A DNA stretch of 64,000 bases from Bifidobacterium santillanense. GTDB taxonomy: Bacteria > Actinomycetota > Actinomycetes > Actinomycetales > Bifidobacteriaceae. The position numbers and the translations under genes were made by a program. Below are positions 1-8,239 of the stretch, piece by piece (the first letter of the stretch is position 1; the number at the start of each line of letters is the position of its first letter). The notes under the pieces are model-generated. The model was not told the origin of the DNA and made no database searches. It saw only the letters and a program-made list of their open reading frames with translations. The stretch is from the NCBI RefSeq assembly GCF_018555385.1, contig NZ_JAFEJS010000012.1, positions 1 to 64,000 on the forward strand, given 5' to 3'.

Positions 1-81
1 CCCATGCACCCCACCACCCACCAGCCCGGCCACACCAACACGACACAGACGCAGCACACAGACAGCGAGCGCCTGCCATGA
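1..81 (+). CDS. 3' end of an upstream phage gene (partial)
   Basis: An open frame runs from the window edge to a TGA at 79-81, giving 26 residues rich in Pro, Thr, His and Gln. The stop overlaps the ATG of the HNH gene as ATGA, the usual arrangement for coupled phage genes. This overlap is the only support. The start and function lie outside the window. Confidence 0.35.
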   Translation, partial: PMHPTTHQPGHTNTTQTQHTDSERLP

Positions 82-428
82 GCGTGAACCCTCGTTATGC
101 GAACGGGCATAAGCGGCGGTTGGAGCGTAGAAGGTGGGAGTTGATGGGAGCTGATTGCTATATCTGCGGTCGTCCCATCGACTATGGTCTGCGAGCGCCG
201 CATCCGTTGAGTTTCGTGGTGGACGAGACGGTGCCGTTGGCTCGTGGTGGTTCGTTGTCGTCTGCGAACAGTGGTGCGGCTCATCGTTGGTGTAATCGCG
301 TCAAGTCGACGCATTCGTTGCAATGGGCTCGTGAGACGGTGGCCCGGCTGATCAGGGAAGGCAAATCGCCATTCGCCTCCCCCCGCCCGGTGCCGCCCGT
401 TCGCTCGTCGGACTGGTTCGGCGAATGA
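78..428 (+). CDS. HNH endonuclease (phage packaging-associated)
   Basis: 116-aa HNH nuclease. A CxxC knuckle (CYICG, about residues 32-36) is followed by the HNH core (VVDETVPLARGG, then AHRWCNRVK), so the DNA-cutting ββα-metal motif is complete. HNH proteins coded beside terminase genes assist cleavage of genome ends at packaging in HK97-like and cos-type phages (family knowledge); its place directly before the terminase pair suggests that role here. Codon use is odd: many T-ending codons (CGT, GCT, TTG, GGT) compared with the C-ending codons of the following phage genes, which hints at separate acquisition. Confidence 0.88.
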   Translation: MSVNPRYANGHKRRLERRRWELMGADCYICGRPIDYGLRAPHPLSFVVDETVPLARGGSLSSANSGAAHRWCNRVKSTHSLQWARETVARLIREGKSPFASPRPVPPVRSSDWFGE

Positions 429-540
429 AATCGCAGCGAAGGGGTGGGGAGGCCACCCCACCCGGCCGGGAGGCGGCGACCACGGGCAAAGCGCCGTTTT
501 ACCCCCGGGGAAAAATTCCACAGAAAGGACGGTGACACTC
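429..540 (+). other. Intergenic gap before terminase; possible packaging-site region
   Basis: This short gap holds a hairpin (GGTGGGG paired with CCCCACC around 440-461) and a GC palindrome CCCCCGGGG near 502-510 followed by an A-rich stretch, then the ribosome binding site AAAGGA (524-529) for the next gene. Cos sites of HNH/terminase phages often sit here, but nothing in the sequence proves this one. Confidence 0.25.
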
Positions 541-837
541 ATGGTCGCAAGGGCTCGTAAACCCGCTGCCAAGAAGGCCGTCCGAAAGCCGAAGACGCTT
601 AGGAACGCCGCCAATTCCGGGGACCGCCGGCGGCTGCTGGTAGCCATGCGCAACCTCATCGCCGACAAGCTCGACGAAGGCAACGTAGCGCCACGCGACC
701 TGTCGTCCCTGATCAAGCGCTTGGCGGACCTGTCCGAGGCCATCGACGCGATCGACAAGGCCGCCAAGACCGACGACCCGGTGTCCCGAGCGCTCGACGT
801 GGAAGACGCCATCCTCGACGATGACACCCAAGATTGA
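541..837 (+). CDS. Terminase small subunit (putative)
   Basis: 98 aa, very basic N-terminus (Lys/Arg/Ala-rich residues 1-20, likely DNA contact) followed by a helical, charged region. Small terminases recognise the phage packaging site and load the large subunit. The assignment rests mainly on position: it lies between the HNH gene and the large terminase and overlaps the latter by 17 bp. An in-frame GTG lies at 532, but AAAGGA (524-529) is only 2 nt from it and 11 nt from the ATG at 541, so the ATG is preferred. Confidence 0.65.
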   Translation: MVARARKPAAKKAVRKPKTLRNAANSGDRRRLLVAMRNLIADKLDEGNVAPRDLSSLIKRLADLSEAIDAIDKAAKTDDPVSRALDVEDAILDDDTQD

Positions 838-2254
838 CGGAGCCGCACGCATCGTGGTCCCCGACGGCATGCACTCCACCCAAGAACCCAGCCTCAACGC
901 GCTCGCCAACGCGGCCGGCGACCGGTTCGACACATGGCAACGCCAGATCAACCGGTACGCGCTCGCTTTGAGCGTGGAGGGATTCTGGGCGGCCCGCAAC
1001 GTCGTCCTGTCCATTCCCCGCCAGACCGGCAAGACGTTCGACATCGGTTGGGTCGTCATCCACCGGTGCGCGCAGAACCCCGGCCTTCGAGCCGTGTGGA
1101 CCGCGCACCACTTCGGCGTCATCAAGGACACGTTCGAGGGCATGACCGCGATCGTGCTGCGCCCCGAAATGGCAAGCCTTGTGGACCCCGACCACGGCGT
1201 GACCCTCGCCGCCGGCAAGGAAGAGATACGCTTCCGCAACGGCAGCCGCATCTTCTTCCGAGCCCGAGAGCGTGGCGCCCTGCGAGGCGTCAAGAAGGTC
1301 GGCCTGCTCGTCATCGACGAGTGCCAGCACCTCTCCGACAGCGCTATGGCCGCAATGCTGCCGACCCAGAACCGCGCCTACAACCCCCAGACGATCTACA
1401 TGGGCACCCCGCCCGGACCAAGGGACAACGGCGAGACCTTCACCCGCCTACGCACCAAAGCACTCTCCGGCCGGGCACACTCCAGCCTCTACGTCGAATA
1501 CTGCGCCGACCGCAACGCCGACCTACTCGACCGCGAGCAATGGAAGAAAGCCAACCCAAGCTATCCGTCGCACACCAGCGACGAAGCCGTCCTCAACCTG
1601 CTCGACAGCCTCACCGAGGAACACTTCCGCCGCGAAGCCCTCGGCATCTGGGACGAAAACCAGACCAACACCGCCATCGATCAGGCCAAATGGGACGAAG
1701 CCACCATCGACAAGCGTCGCCCCGACGGCGTCATGAGCTTCGGCATCGACATGAACCCCAGCCGCACCCGCCTATCCATCGGCGCGTGCATGAAATACGA
1801 CGACGGCACCGCCCACATCGAACTCGCCGAATACCGCGACACCGACAAGGACGGCGTCATGTGGGCCGTCCAACTCTTGGAACGAGTCTGGGACGACACC
1901 GCCGCCGTCGTCATCGACGCCCAAAGCCCGGCCATGAGCCTCATGACCGACCTGCAAGAGGCAGGCATCCATGTCACCGTCACCAACAGCGCGGCGATGG
2001 GACAAGCCTGCGGCCGCTTCCAAGACATGCTCAAGGACGGCACCCTCACACACCTACCCGAAGACGGCCAACAACCCCTATGGCAGGCCGTCAAGAAAGC
2101 CACCATCCGACCCATCAACAAACAAGGACTCTTCGGCTGGAACCGACCCGACGACGACACCGACATCAGCCCCCTCGTCGCCACCACCATCGCCCTCCAC
2201 GGCGCCATGACCACCAGAAGAGACCCCACCCAAGAAACGGAGGCATGGTACTGA
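821..2254 (+). CDS. Terminase large subunit (ATPase-nuclease)
   Basis: 477-aa motor protein that translocates phage DNA into the prohead and cuts it. Walker A is seen at residues 67-72 (RQTGKT) after an SIP strand, and Walker B as LLVIDE with D166/E167. The C-terminal half has acidic motifs consistent with the RNase H-like nuclease (FGIDMNPS and VVIDAQS). Length fits the family. It overlaps the small subunit gene at its 5' end, and its stop overlaps the portal start as TGATG, so the genes are translationally coupled. Confidence 0.92.
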   Translation: MTPKIDGAARIVVPDGMHSTQEPSLNALANAAGDRFDTWQRQINRYALALSVEGFWAARNVVLSIPRQTGKTFDIGWVVIHRCAQNPGLRAVWTAHHFGVIKDTFEGMTAIVLRPEMASLVDPDHGVTLAAGKEEIRFRNGSRIFFRARERGALRGVKKVGLLVIDECQHLSDSAMAAMLPTQNRAYNPQTIYMGTPPGPRDNGETFTRLRTKALSGRAHSSLYVEYCADRNADLLDREQWKKANPSYPSHTSDEAVLNLLDSLTEEHFRREALGIWDENQTNTAIDQAKWDEATIDKRRPDGVMSFGIDMNPSRTRLSIGACMKYDDGTAHIELAEYRDTDKDGVMWAVQLLERVWDDTAAVVIDAQSPAMSLMTDLQEAGIHVTVTNSAAMGQACGRFQDMLKDGTLTHLPEDGQQPLWQAVKKATIRPINKQGLFGWNRPDDDTDISPLVATTIALHGAMTTRRDPTQETEAWY

Positions 2255-3759
2255 TGCCCAACACCACCGACACCCAAGGCATGGCCGTCAGCAACCCCAT
2301 AACCCGCGACGCCTACCTCGCCGTCGAATCCGCCAACATCACCCAGATCACCGGCGTCGACGAGCAGGACATGCCCACCGTCAAAGACCTGCTCAAGACA
2401 TGGCGCGACCACTACGCCCGCAACGTCCTGCGCAGCATCTACTACGAAGGCAAATACCACTACGAAGGCGTCTCCTACAGCATCCCCGAACAGATGAAGC
2501 AAATGGCTCGCCCCATGATCGGCTGGCCCAACAAAGCCGTCCGCGCGCTCGCCGACCTCAGCGTCTTCGAGGGCTTCGACGCCCCCGACAGCCTTCAGGG
2601 ACAGGTCAACGAACTCGCCGAGGACAACGAGCTCGACGTCGCCGTCTCCCAAAGCATCGTGTCAGCCTACACGCACGGCTGCTCGTTCCTCACGATCAGC
2701 GAAGACCCCGACACCGGCCGCATGCTGATCATGCCCCGCTCGGCCGACTGGAGCGCCGGCATCTGGGACCGCCGCCGGCGCCGACTCGCTTCCGCCCTGA
2801 CCATCACCGACAAGGACAACAAGACCGGCCACATCACCGCGTTCAACGTATGGCTTCCCGGCAAGGTCTACGAGATCGACAACAGCGAAGGCACATGGCA
2901 GGCCCAGCGCCTCGACACCAACCTCGACCGGCCCAGCGTCGTCCCGCTCGCCTACGACGCGCAGCTCTCCCACCCGCTCGGCTACAGCCGCATCAGCCGC
3001 ACCCTCATGAACCTCACCGACTTCGGCCTGCGCACGATGGTCCGCATGGAAGCCACCGCAGAGTTCTACGCCGCACCCCGCGTGTGGTTCCTCGGCGCGT
3101 CCAAGAAATTCACGAACGACACATGGTCGTCCATCGTGTCCGTCATGAACGGCATGCCCGCCAACAAGAACGGCGACAAGCCCACCATGCAGCAGCTCCA
3201 GCAGGCCACCATGACCCCGCACGCCGACATGCTCCGCACCATCGCGCTCATGGTGTCCAGCGAGACCGACATCCCCGTCAACGACCTCGGCGTCACGATG
3301 GACAACCCAGCCTCGGCCGAGGCGATGGCCGAAGCCGAACGCAAGCTCTCGCGAACCGCCGACCGACAGAACAAGCGCTTCGGCCGAGCCGTCAAGGACG
3401 CGCTGGGCATCGCGCTCGCCTATCAGGGCGCCGACCCCGACGCCGTGCGAGAGCTGCGACCGATCTGGGCGCCCGTCAAGGAAACCAGCGACGCCGCCCG
3501 CGCCGACTGGTACCAGAAGGTCGCCAGCACCAACCCCGACTTCGCTGACAGCGACGTGGGCCTCACCCGCGCCGGCCTGTCGTGGGACGAGATTAAGGCG
3601 CACCGCGCCTACGAGAAACAGAAGCGCAGCGAACAGGCCGTGGACGCGCTGCGCGCCCGACTTCACACCGCGGACGAAACCACCACGACAGGAACGGAGG
3701 TTGTAGCCAATGGACAGCAACAGCCTTCCGCTGAGCAACCTCAGCCCAGCGCAGCGTAA
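2254..3759 (+). CDS. Phage portal protein (SPP1 gp6-like)
   Basis: 501-aa portal protein, the dodecameric ring at the capsid vertex through which DNA passes. The sequence has the helical N-terminus with the WRDHYARNVLRSIYYEGK segment typical of actinophage portals, a central mixed region and a charged, Gln/Pro-rich C-terminal tail. GGAGG at 2239-2243 supports the ATG at 2254 (10 nt) over an in-frame ATG at 2245 (1 nt). It follows the large terminase directly and its end overlaps the next gene by 50 bp. Confidence 0.88.
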   Translation: MPNTTDTQGMAVSNPITRDAYLAVESANITQITGVDEQDMPTVKDLLKTWRDHYARNVLRSIYYEGKYHYEGVSYSIPEQMKQMARPMIGWPNKAVRALADLSVFEGFDAPDSLQGQVNELAEDNELDVAVSQSIVSAYTHGCSFLTISEDPDTGRMLIMPRSADWSAGIWDRRRRRLASALTITDKDNKTGHITAFNVWLPGKVYEIDNSEGTWQAQRLDTNLDRPSVVPLAYDAQLSHPLGYSRISRTLMNLTDFGLRTMVRMEATAEFYAAPRVWFLGASKKFTNDTWSSIVSVMNGMPANKNGDKPTMQQLQQATMTPHADMLRTIALMVSSETDIPVNDLGVTMDNPASAEAMAEAERKLSRTADRQNKRFGRAVKDALGIALAYQGADPDAVRELRPIWAPVKETSDAARADWYQKVASTNPDFADSDVGLTRAGLSWDEIKAHRAYEKQKRSEQAVDALRARLHTADETTTTGTEVVANGQQQPSAEQPQPSAA

Positions 3760-5332
3760 GGCGTTCAACGCCCATCTGAACGACCTGTGGGACGACTATC
3801 AGGAACAGCTCTCCGACCTCATCCTCGAAGCCAAGACGATGGTCCCCAACGCCACCTACGACGAGGAAGGCGCGGCAGCCGCCCGCGCCCTGCTCGACGA
3901 CTACTCCCGTCAGGCCAACATCATCGCCAACGACTACTACCGCAACGTGCGCGCCGCATGGGCCGAAGCCGCCAATGCCGACCTCGGCGACTTCACTGAA
4001 TCGCAGGTGTCCGGCGACCGAGCCTTCTGGCAGGTCGCCGGCGGCTACAACTCCACCGACTTCACGGGCTTGAAGTTCACCGACGTCGTCAACGGCCGCA
4101 GCAAGGCCGGACTGACTATGGACGACCTGTGGGCCATGAAGACCAAGGACTACACGGACGAGGACTGGGCCACGCTCGCCAAGGACATGATCAACGCCAA
4201 CGCAAGGCTCACCACCATGTTCAACGTCAAGAACGACCCCACCAAGCCCCGCTACGCGCGCGTCCCGCAAGGCAAAACCTGCGCGTTCTGCTCCATGCTC
4301 GCATCCCGCGGCTTCGTGTACCTCAGCGAGGACACCGCCGGCAAGTGGAACAAATACCACTCGAACTGCGACTGCAAGATCGTGCCTTCGTGGGGCAAGA
4401 CTCAGATCGACGGCTACGACCCCTCCAAGCTCTACGACATGTGGAAGAAGTCGACCCAAGGCGGCGGCGGCATGAAGGCCGCACTGGCCCGCATGCGCCG
4501 CAATTTCGCCGATCTGCTCACCGACGGCGTCTTCCCGAAGACAGAAACCCGCTCGCCGGAACTGGACAAGCTCTACAAGACCGGCAAGCCGCTGCAATCC
4601 CTCTCGCAGCTCACCGCCAAGATCGTCAACCCGCACATCGGCACAACCGCGCCCGGAATCTACGACGCCTACGCCAACAACTGCCAACGCTGCTGCCAGA
4701 TCGCCGAACTACGCTTGCGCGGCTACGACGTCACCGCCGCACCGCTCGGCAAGAACGACCACAGCAACTACAGTCACCTCTACATATCCAACTGGCAGAC
4801 CCGCGACGGCAAGCAACGCCGATGGACCGACGGCGCACCCCGCCGCAACGCCACCAGCATCCTCGAAGAGCTCAACGCCTACCCCGTTGGCGCCCGGTTC
4901 TTCATCCGCGGACAATGGCAGACCAAATGGGGCGGCGGCGGACATGTGTGGAACGCCGAAATCGTCATGGAAAACGGCAAGAAGACCATCAAGATGCACG
5001 ATCTGCAAGGCGACGGCCGAGACCCGGACAAGTACCTCAGCCGAGTCAAACGAGGTAAATCCGCCTACATCCGAGTCGACGACATGGTGCCATCCGACGC
5101 GCTTGCCCCCGATCACGACATGAACTTCGGCGCCGAACTTCCCACCCCGAACCCGTGGGTAATCGGAGAGAAGGACCACGCCCCAACCGTCGACGAGGCC
5201 AACGCCAAACGATGGGACATCACAGATCAGCAACTCATCGACTCGTGGCACGAGTACGTCGACTGGGACTACAGCGACCCGAGTGTCCCCGCCATCGCCC
5301 CCGATGGCAAGGAAATCAAACCGCAGGAATGA
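3710..5332 (+). CDS. MuF-type minor head protein with C-terminal papain-fold toxin-like domain
   Basis: 540 aa in two parts. Residues about 1-240 resemble the Mu gpF/minor capsid family, which sits inside the head near the portal: helical N-terminus, then CAFCSM and HSNCDCK, the Cys/His zinc-knuckle pair typical of these proteins. Residues about 310-450 match the layout of papain-fold (Tox-PL, glutamine deamidase-like) polymorphic toxins: NC at N324-C325 followed by ELRLRGYDV, then GGHVWNAE with H412, then HDLQ with D431/Q433, a plausible Cys-His-Asp triad. MuF-toxin fusions are a described class in temperate phages, believed to be carried in the virion. The acidic gene directly downstream is a candidate immunity partner. 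Toxicity and deamidase activity are inference. Confidence 0.82.
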   Translation: MDSNSLPLSNLSPAQRKAFNAHLNDLWDDYQEQLSDLILEAKTMVPNATYDEEGAAAARALLDDYSRQANIIANDYYRNVRAAWAEAANADLGDFTESQVSGDRAFWQVAGGYNSTDFTGLKFTDVVNGRSKAGLTMDDLWAMKTKDYTDEDWATLAKDMINANARLTTMFNVKNDPTKPRYARVPQGKTCAFCSMLASRGFVYLSEDTAGKWNKYHSNCDCKIVPSWGKTQIDGYDPSKLYDMWKKSTQGGGGMKAALARMRRNFADLLTDGVFPKTETRSPELDKLYKTGKPLQSLSQLTAKIVNPHIGTTAPGIYDAYANNCQRCCQIAELRLRGYDVTAAPLGKNDHSNYSHLYISNWQTRDGKQRRWTDGAPRRNATSILEELNAYPVGARFFIRGQWQTKWGGGGHVWNAEIVMENGKKTIKMHDLQGDGRDPDKYLSRVKRGKSAYIRVDDMVPSDALAPDHDMNFGAELPTPNPWVIGEKDHAPTVDEANAKRWDITDQQLIDSWHEYVDWDYSDPSVPAIAPDGKEIKPQE

Positions 5333-5338
5333 TAGAAT
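5330..5338 (+). promoter_or_regulatory. Extended -10 promoter candidate for the acidic gene
   Basis: TGATAGAAT reads as an extended -10 (TG, one base, TAGAAT), followed by more A/T (ATAAG) in an otherwise GC-rich operon. It overlaps the stop of the toxin-fusion gene and lies about 30 bp before the next start. No good -35 is seen, which extended -10 promoters can do without. An independent promoter would allow expression from the silent prophage. Confidence 0.4.
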
Positions 5339-5366
5339 ATAAGCCCGAGACAAGGAGGTGAGACCA

Positions 5367-5768
5367 ATGACAGTCAGTTATCGACAAGCACGCGACATTA
5401 TGGCGGGAATCTACGCCGGCGAATGCACCACCAGCCCGGAAGGCTACGAAAACGCCAACTACTGGAAGGTGCCCACGGACGCCCCGCCCGATTTGGAACA
5501 AGCGGATGACTGCACGCGCCTCATCTCCAAGGAAACCGGCGAAATCACACCGTTCCACACCTTCCCGTTCGACGAGGAAGGCCAATCGAACCTCTCATGG
5601 ATAAACGCCATGACCCCCGTCTACGACGACACCGCAGACCCCGAATACCTCGACCTACTCAAGCGATACCAAGCCGAATACGGCGAAGGCTACTTCGACG
5701 ACAACCCCGTCCACGGCCTCACCGAAACACAGATCAAGGCCAACATCACCACGGCGCTCGCCGACTAG
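5367..5768 (+). CDS. Small acidic protein, candidate immunity to the MuF-linked toxin
   Basis: 133 aa, strongly acidic, no signal peptide or membrane segment. I do not recognise its family. Three features of context point to immunity. It lies immediately 3' of the toxin-fusion gene, where cognate immunity genes of polymorphic toxins sit. It has its own extended -10 promoter candidate (5330-5338) and a strong AAGGAGG (5352-5358) 8 nt before the ATG. It is closed by two strong terminators (5775-5850). This makes it a self-contained unit inside the morphogenesis operon, as expected for a gene needed in the lysogen. An in-frame GTG at 5358 overlaps the Shine-Dalgarno and is unlikely to be the start. 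It could instead be an unrelated moron. Confidence 0.6.
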   Translation: MTVSYRQARDIMAGIYAGECTTSPEGYENANYWKVPTDAPPDLEQADDCTRLISKETGEITPFHTFPFDEEGQSNLSWINAMTPVYDDTADPEYLDLLKRYQAEYGEGYFDDNPVHGLTETQIKANITTALAD

Positions 5769-5774
5769 CCGAAA

Positions 5775-5799
5775 GCCACCCCGATCGGGTGGCTTTTTT
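5775..5799 (+). terminator. Rho-independent terminator 1 after the acidic gene
   Basis: Seven-base-pair stem GCCACCC/GGGTGGC with a 5-nt loop, then six T (5794-5799). It begins 6 nt after the stop codon of the acidic gene. Confidence 0.85.
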
Positions 5800-5826
5800 C
5801 ATGCCCAAAAGGGCCTTCAAGTTTTA

Positions 5827-5850
5827 GCCACCCGCACGGGTGGCTTTTTT
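5827..5850 (+). terminator. Rho-independent terminator 2 (duplicate of terminator 1)
   Basis: The same stem GCCACCC/GGGTGGC with loop GCAC and six T (5845-5850). The flanks are also alike (T-run, then ATGCCC and AAAGGGC), so a block of about 40 bp seems duplicated at a spacing of 52 bp. Structural genes downstream must rely on read-through or another promoter. Confidence 0.85.
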
Positions 5851-5891
5851 AATGCCCGGAAAGGGCGAAACCCAGAGGAAAGGACACCACC

Positions 5892-6413
5892 ATGTTCCGC
5901 CACCAGTGGCCTCGACACATCCGTCTGATCGACGCGCCCGCCGGCGCGGGCGGCTCCGACGTCACGACCCCGCCTGCCGGCGAGAACGCGGCCGACGAGC
6001 CGATCGACTACGAGGCCAAGTACAACGAGGCCCTCAAGCACTCGCGCGAGTGGGAGAAACGCGCCAAGGCCAACAAGCAGGCCGCCGACGAGCTGGAAAA
6101 GCTCAAGGAAGCCTCCATGTCCGAGCAGGAAAAGGCCGCCAAGCACGTCAAGGAACTGGAGGACAAGGTAGCCAAGTACGAGGCCGCCGCCCAGCAGTCG
6201 CAATGGAAGGCGCAGGTCTCCGCCGAGACCGGCGTGCCCGCTGACGTGCTCGAAGGCGACAGTCTCGAAGCGATTCAGGCCCACGCCAAGCGAATCAACG
6301 CGCTGCTGCATCCCAAGCCCAAGGCGCCGGCCGTCCACGGCGTGGACCGGCAGCCGTCCGGCAAAGGCCCGAACGAAAACATGCTCGGCTACCTGCGCAG
6401 CCTCGGAATCTGA
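5892..6413 (+). CDS. Capsid scaffold protein
   Basis: 173 aa, highly charged. A disordered N-terminus is followed by a long coiled coil (about residues 40-105, Lys/Glu/Ala-rich) and a basic C-terminal segment, the usual plan of siphovirus scaffolds that template prohead assembly and are then removed. It sits just before the major capsid gene, with a GAGGAAAGGA ribosome binding site. Assigned by composition and synteny. Confidence 0.8.
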   Translation: MFRHQWPRHIRLIDAPAGAGGSDVTTPPAGENAADEPIDYEAKYNEALKHSREWEKRAKANKQAADELEKLKEASMSEQEKAAKHVKELEDKVAKYEAAAQQSQWKAQVSAETGVPADVLEGDSLEAIQAHAKRINALLHPKPKAPAVHGVDRQPSGKGPNENMLGYLRSLGI

Positions 6414-6447
6414 CCCCAACAACAACCACTAACCGAAAGGAACCATC

Positions 6448-7359
6448 ATGGCACTCGAATCCAGCAAGGTGCTTCTGCCCAAGGAAGTCGCCACCGTCGT
6501 CACCAAGCGCGCCAAGGACACGTCCACCATCGCCGCGCTCTCCCCGTCCGAACCCCAGCTCTTCATCGACAAGGACTACATGGTCTTCACTGGCTCCTCC
6601 GAGGCCGAGGTCGTAGCCGAGGGCGAGCAGAAGACCTCCTACGAGGAAGCCCTGACCCCCGTGGTCGGCAAGCGCTTCAAGGTCGTCACCACCACCCGAG
6701 TCTCCGACGAGCTGACCTTCGCGGACGACGACGCCAAGCTCCAGATCATCTCCCACATTCAGGACGATCAGGCCGCCGCCCTCGGCCGCGTGCTCGACTA
6801 CGTCGTCTACCACGGCTTCGACCCGAAGAAGAAGGCCACGCTGGCCGGCTTCGAGCCCCTGTCCGGTCAGGCCGTGCAGGTGCCGGCCACCGACGACATC
6901 GTGGCCGATCTGGACACCCTCGCCGAAGCCGTTTCCGACGAGTACGACATCACCGGCATCGCCCTCGCCAAGAAGACCGCCGCCGAACTGCGCAAGGTCC
7001 GCGTCCCGTCCACCGGCCAGCGCTTCTATCCCGAGGTGCCCATCAACCTTCAGGTCGGCACCCTCGACGGCATCAGCGCCGCCACCTCCGGCACCGTCAA
7101 CGGCCGCCTGATCACCCCGGACACCGGCATCAAGGCGTTCCTCGGCGACTTCAGCCTCATCAAGTGGGGCATGGTGCGCGACATCTGGAGTGAGATCATC
7201 CGCTACGGCGACCCCGATCAGATCGGCAAGGACTTGAAGGCCTACAATCAGGTCGCCTACCGCACCGAGGCGATCTACTCCTACGCCATCCTCGACCCCA
7301 AGGGCCTCGCCGTCCTCAAGACCCCGGACACCACGACCACCACCAAGGCGGGCAAGTGA
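6448..7359 (+). CDS. Major capsid protein (HK97 fold)
   Basis: 303 aa, the expected size for an HK97-fold capsid protein without a delta domain (scaffold is separate). The N-terminal arm, then an E-loop-like stretch (about residues 45-80, VFTGSSEAEVVAEG), P-domain helix and the A-domain pattern with GDFSLIKWGMVRDI near residue 235, are typical of Gram-positive phage capsids. A strong GAAAGGAACC ribosome binding site precedes the ATG. The stop overlaps the next ATG (TGATG). Confidence 0.9.
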   Translation: MALESSKVLLPKEVATVVTKRAKDTSTIAALSPSEPQLFIDKDYMVFTGSSEAEVVAEGEQKTSYEEALTPVVGKRFKVVTTTRVSDELTFADDDAKLQIISHIQDDQAAALGRVLDYVVYHGFDPKKKATLAGFEPLSGQAVQVPATDDIVADLDTLAEAVSDEYDITGIALAKKTAAELRKVRVPSTGQRFYPEVPINLQVGTLDGISAATSGTVNGRLITPDTGIKAFLGDFSLIKWGMVRDIWSEIIRYGDPDQIGKDLKAYNQVAYRTEAIYSYAILDPKGLAVLKTPDTTTTTKAGK

Positions 7360-7769
7360 TGCCGGCCCCGCTCACCCAGACGCTCGTAGTGCAGGAAGAC
7401 GAGGACGGCGGACTGCCCGACGTCCTCGCCATCCCTGTGCGTCTGGTGAAACCCGACGGCAGCCCGCTCGCCGGCGGTACCACGACCATCGCATGGGACG
7501 CGATCACCGGCAAACCCGCCACCTACCCGGTCACCAAGGCCGCCGTCACCGCAAGTGTGAAGGCTACCGACGCCGCGGCCCCGACCAAGACGAGCGCGGC
7601 GGCGGCGGGGGAGACCCCCACCAAAGCCGAGTTCGACGCCGTCGTGGAACAGGTCGCCGAACTCAAGACCATCGTCACCGCGCTCACCGCCGAAGCCAAC
7701 GAGACCAAACGCCAGCTCAACGCGCTCATCACGAGCATGCGCACGGCCGGCCTCGCGGCCGACAAGTAA
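7359..7769 (+). CDS. Head fibre-like / capsid-associated protein
   Basis: 136 aa: N-terminal β-rich part (residues 1-50) resembling head-fibre proteins that decorate capsids, an Ala/Thr/Pro linker, then a coiled coil (about 85-130). It follows the capsid gene with a 1-nt stop-start overlap, so it is co-translated. An in-frame GTG lies at 7356. Function is inferred from position and architecture. Confidence 0.6.
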   Translation: MPAPLTQTLVVQEDEDGGLPDVLAIPVRLVKPDGSPLAGGTTTIAWDAITGKPATYPVTKAAVTASVKATDAAAPTKTSAAAAGETPTKAEFDAVVEQVAELKTIVTALTAEANETKRQLNALITSMRTAGLAADK

Positions 7770-7785
7770 CCGGAAAGGGGAAGCG

Positions 7786-8238
7786 ATGCCCAACGGATAC
7801 CCCGACGAGCCCATTCCCCTCACCGGCCTGCCAGTGAAAGAAGGCAGGGACACCCCGAGCGGCGGCATCACACCGCCGTTCGCCGAAGTCCCCGACCTCG
7901 AAGCAAGATGGCACGCGCTCACCGCGGCGGAACAGGCCAAGGCCGAAGCGCTCATCGCCGACGCCTCCGACCTGATCGTGACCACCTGCCCGAACTGGCG
8001 CCAAGCGACCGCGCAGACCCTCAAACGCATCACCTGCGCGGTCGTCAAACGCGCCATGCTCGCCAGAGACGAAACCACAGGCATCACCCAAGGCACCCAG
8101 ACCGCCGGCAGCTACAGCGAGTCCTACACCTACGCGAACCCGTCAGGCGACATCTACCTGACCGCCTCGGAAAAGGAATCGCTCGGCGGCGACGGCACAC
8201 CTTGGGCCTACGACCTCGCCACAGGACAAGGACACTGA
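7786..8238 (+). CDS. Head-tail connector (gp15/gp19-like adaptor)
   Basis: 150 aa, mostly helical, with an LEARWHALTAAEQAKAEALI helix and TLKRITCAVVKRAM, the pattern of the Gp19/Gp15/Gp42 head-tail adaptor family that docks under the portal. Ribosome binding site GGAAAGGGG; ATG at 7786. Next gene starts 1 nt after its stop. Confidence 0.78.
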   Translation: MPNGYPDEPIPLTGLPVKEGRDTPSGGITPPFAEVPDLEARWHALTAAEQAKAEALIADASDLIVTTCPNWRQATAQTLKRITCAVVKRAMLARDETTGITQGTQTAGSYSESYTYANPSGDIYLTASEKESLGGDGTPWAYDLATGQGH

Positions 8239-8239
8239 C

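Noticed and set aside
934..2253. Long open frame in the second frame of the large terminase gene
   Set aside because: Arg/His/Pro-rich low-complexity translation typical of GC-rich shadow frames; only the part from 2254 on (portal) is real.
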